A DNA stretch of 7,408 nt from the NCBI GenBank assembly GCA_023435505.1, contig JAEYRR010000210.1, positions 1 to 7,408 of the forward strand. The letters are read 5' to 3'. Every line of letters begins with the position of its first letter. The stretch's first letter is position 1. The notes below the pieces were generated by a model. The model did not search any database, had not been told where the DNA came from, and was given only the letters and a program-made list of their open reading frames with translations. Position numbers and translations under genes: made by a program. Of this stretch, positions 6,571-7,408 are shown piece by piece. This DNA is from Bacillota bacterium (GTDB lineage: Bacteria > Bacillota > Clostridia > Lachnospirales > Lachnospiraceae).

Positions 6571-6595
6571 CTGGCAAGCTTAAGCAGTTTGCCAG
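6571..6595 (+). other. Intergenic hairpin between the dipeptidase and CapA-like genes
   Basis: CTGGCAAGCT (6571-6580) pairs with AGTTTGCCAG (6586-6595) through ten pairs, one of them G-U, around the loop TAAGC. No T tract follows, so it is at best a weak or partial terminator; it could also protect or process the mRNA. No convincing promoter is seen in the 61-base gap, so the downstream gene may depend on read-through from the dipeptidase promoter. Confidence 0.55.
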
Positions 6596-6620
6596 CATAC
6601 ATAAGGAAATGGGGAATTAG

Positions 6621-7408
6621 ATGAAGAAATCGGCTAAATTTATACTGGTTCTTGATGTTTTGCTTCTTATAGTGGCGTTTTTATTGGCAGGTATATATGC
6701 TTCTAATAAATACGGTAATAAACAACCAATAAAACAGACTGCGTTAGAAGAACAAAAGGTTACATTGCCTGCTTCTGAGGTTACCAAGACTGCTGTGCCA
6801 GAGACTAAAGAACCGGTTATTACAGTGGCGCCAATAGCCCCAAAGAATACTGTACTTACCTTTACAGGTGATGTGCTGCTTACTGACTATATGATTAATA
6901 ATTATAAAAGAGGTGGTATTAAGGGCTTATTGGATGATAAGCTTTATGAACTTCTTTATAATGCTGATATTAATATGATAAATGAGGAGTTCCCCTTTAG
7001 TAATCGAGGTACCCCAATGCCGAATAAGGAGTATACCTTCCGTACCAGTACCCAGTATGTCAGTGTATTACAGGATATGGGAGTAGATATTGTTACGCTA
7101 GCTAATAATCATGCCTTAGATTATGGAACAGATGCACTTTTAGACACCTTTACTACTCTTGATGATGCTGGTATAAGGTATATTGGTGCAGGTAAGAATC
7201 TTGATCGTGCGAAGAAAATAGAATATTTTGATGTTAATGGACGAAGAATTGCTTTTATAGGTGCAAGCAGGGTTCTACCAGTAGTTGAGTGGTATGCAAC
7301 TTCTAACAGACCTGGAATGCTTTCTACCTATGATCCTACTATAACCTGTGAACTGATTAAGGAAGCTAAACAACAGGCTGATTATGTAGTGGTATATGTC
7401 CATTGGGG
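6621..7408 (+). CDS. CapA family protein (membrane-anchored metallophosphatase-like), 3' end cut off by the window
   Basis: The first 262 codons are present and the frame is still open at the right edge. The protein starts with a short positive N-terminus and one hydrophobic segment (about 7-27) without a lipobox cysteine, so it is probably an uncleaved signal anchor. A Thr/Pro/Lys-rich linker (about 29-75) would place the domain outside the membrane. The catalytic-type domain begins at VLTFTGDVLL (D84) and continues with NEEFPF (N121-E123), LANNHALDYG (N162, N163, H164, D167) and VVYVHWG at the edge (H261). These are the hallmarks of the CapA/PgsA family, which has a calcineurin-like metallophosphatase fold and is named for poly-gamma-glutamate capsule synthesis. 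Whether capsule is the role here is unclear, because no capB, capC or capD homologue is in view. GGGG (6611-6614) lies six bases before the ATG. Confidence 0.92.
   Translation, partial: MKKSAKFILVLDVLLLIVAFLLAGIYASNKYGNKQPIKQTALEEQKVTLPASEVTKTAVPETKEPVITVAPIAPKNTVLTFTGDVLLTDYMINNYKRGGIKGLLDDKLYELLYNADINMINEEFPFSNRGTPMPNKEYTFRTSTQYVSVLQDMGVDIVTLANNHALDYGTDALLDTFTTLDDAGIRYIGAGKNLDRAKKIEYFDVNGRRIAFIGASRVLPVVEWYATSNRPGMLSTYDPTITCELIKEAKQQADYVVVYVHW

Noticed and set aside
1..7408. CRISPR array, insertion sequence, tRNA or phage remnant
   Set aside because: I found no spaced direct repeats, transposase motifs, cloverleaf sequences or phage genes by eye on either strand.

Overview
This window looks like chromosomal DNA from a low-GC Gram-positive anaerobe of the Clostridia, most likely a Lachnospiraceae-type bacterium. 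The grounds are AT-rich sequence, strong AGGAGG-type ribosome binding sites, and the gene types: a WalJ-like metallo-beta-lactamase fold hydrolase, the ACT (UPF0237) plus UPF0210/DUF711 gene pair, a PepD-type dipeptidase and a CapA-like protein. The taxonomic call is inference from gene content, not from a database match. All seven genes lie on the + strand. There are no tRNA or rRNA genes, insertion sequences, CRISPR arrays or signs of recent transfer.

Region 1 (1-2300). The 3' end of a gene entering from the left encodes a C-terminal region with tandem beta-grasp-like units. One base after its stop codon begins a membrane-bound diguanylate cyclase with six predicted membrane segments, a coiled coil, a GAF domain and a GGEEF domain. 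The two are probably one operon, closed by a 12-bp hairpin at 2270-2297.

Region 2 (2300-3167). A promoter directly behind that hairpin serves a single gene for a WalJ/YycJ-type metallo-hydrolase.

Region 3 (3168-5000). A hairpin whose right arm contains a -35 box precedes an extended -10 promoter. This promoter drives a small ACT-domain protein and, 15 bases later, a 454-residue UPF0210/DUF711 protein. The pair is conserved across many bacteria and archaea, but its biochemical role is unsettled. A long nested hairpin terminator closes the unit.

Region 4 (5000-7408). A separate promoter drives a PepD-type M20 dipeptidase with all expected metal ligands. It is followed by a 61-base gap with another hairpin, and then by a membrane-anchored CapA-like protein that runs off the right edge.

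The genes do not form one obvious pathway. This is mostly ordinary core-type chromosome. The most notable points are the uncharacterised ACT/DUF711 pair, the diguanylate cyclase that lacks a canonical inhibitory site and is coupled to a beta-grasp-repeat protein, and two intergenic hairpins that share a 13-base sequence with one mismatch.
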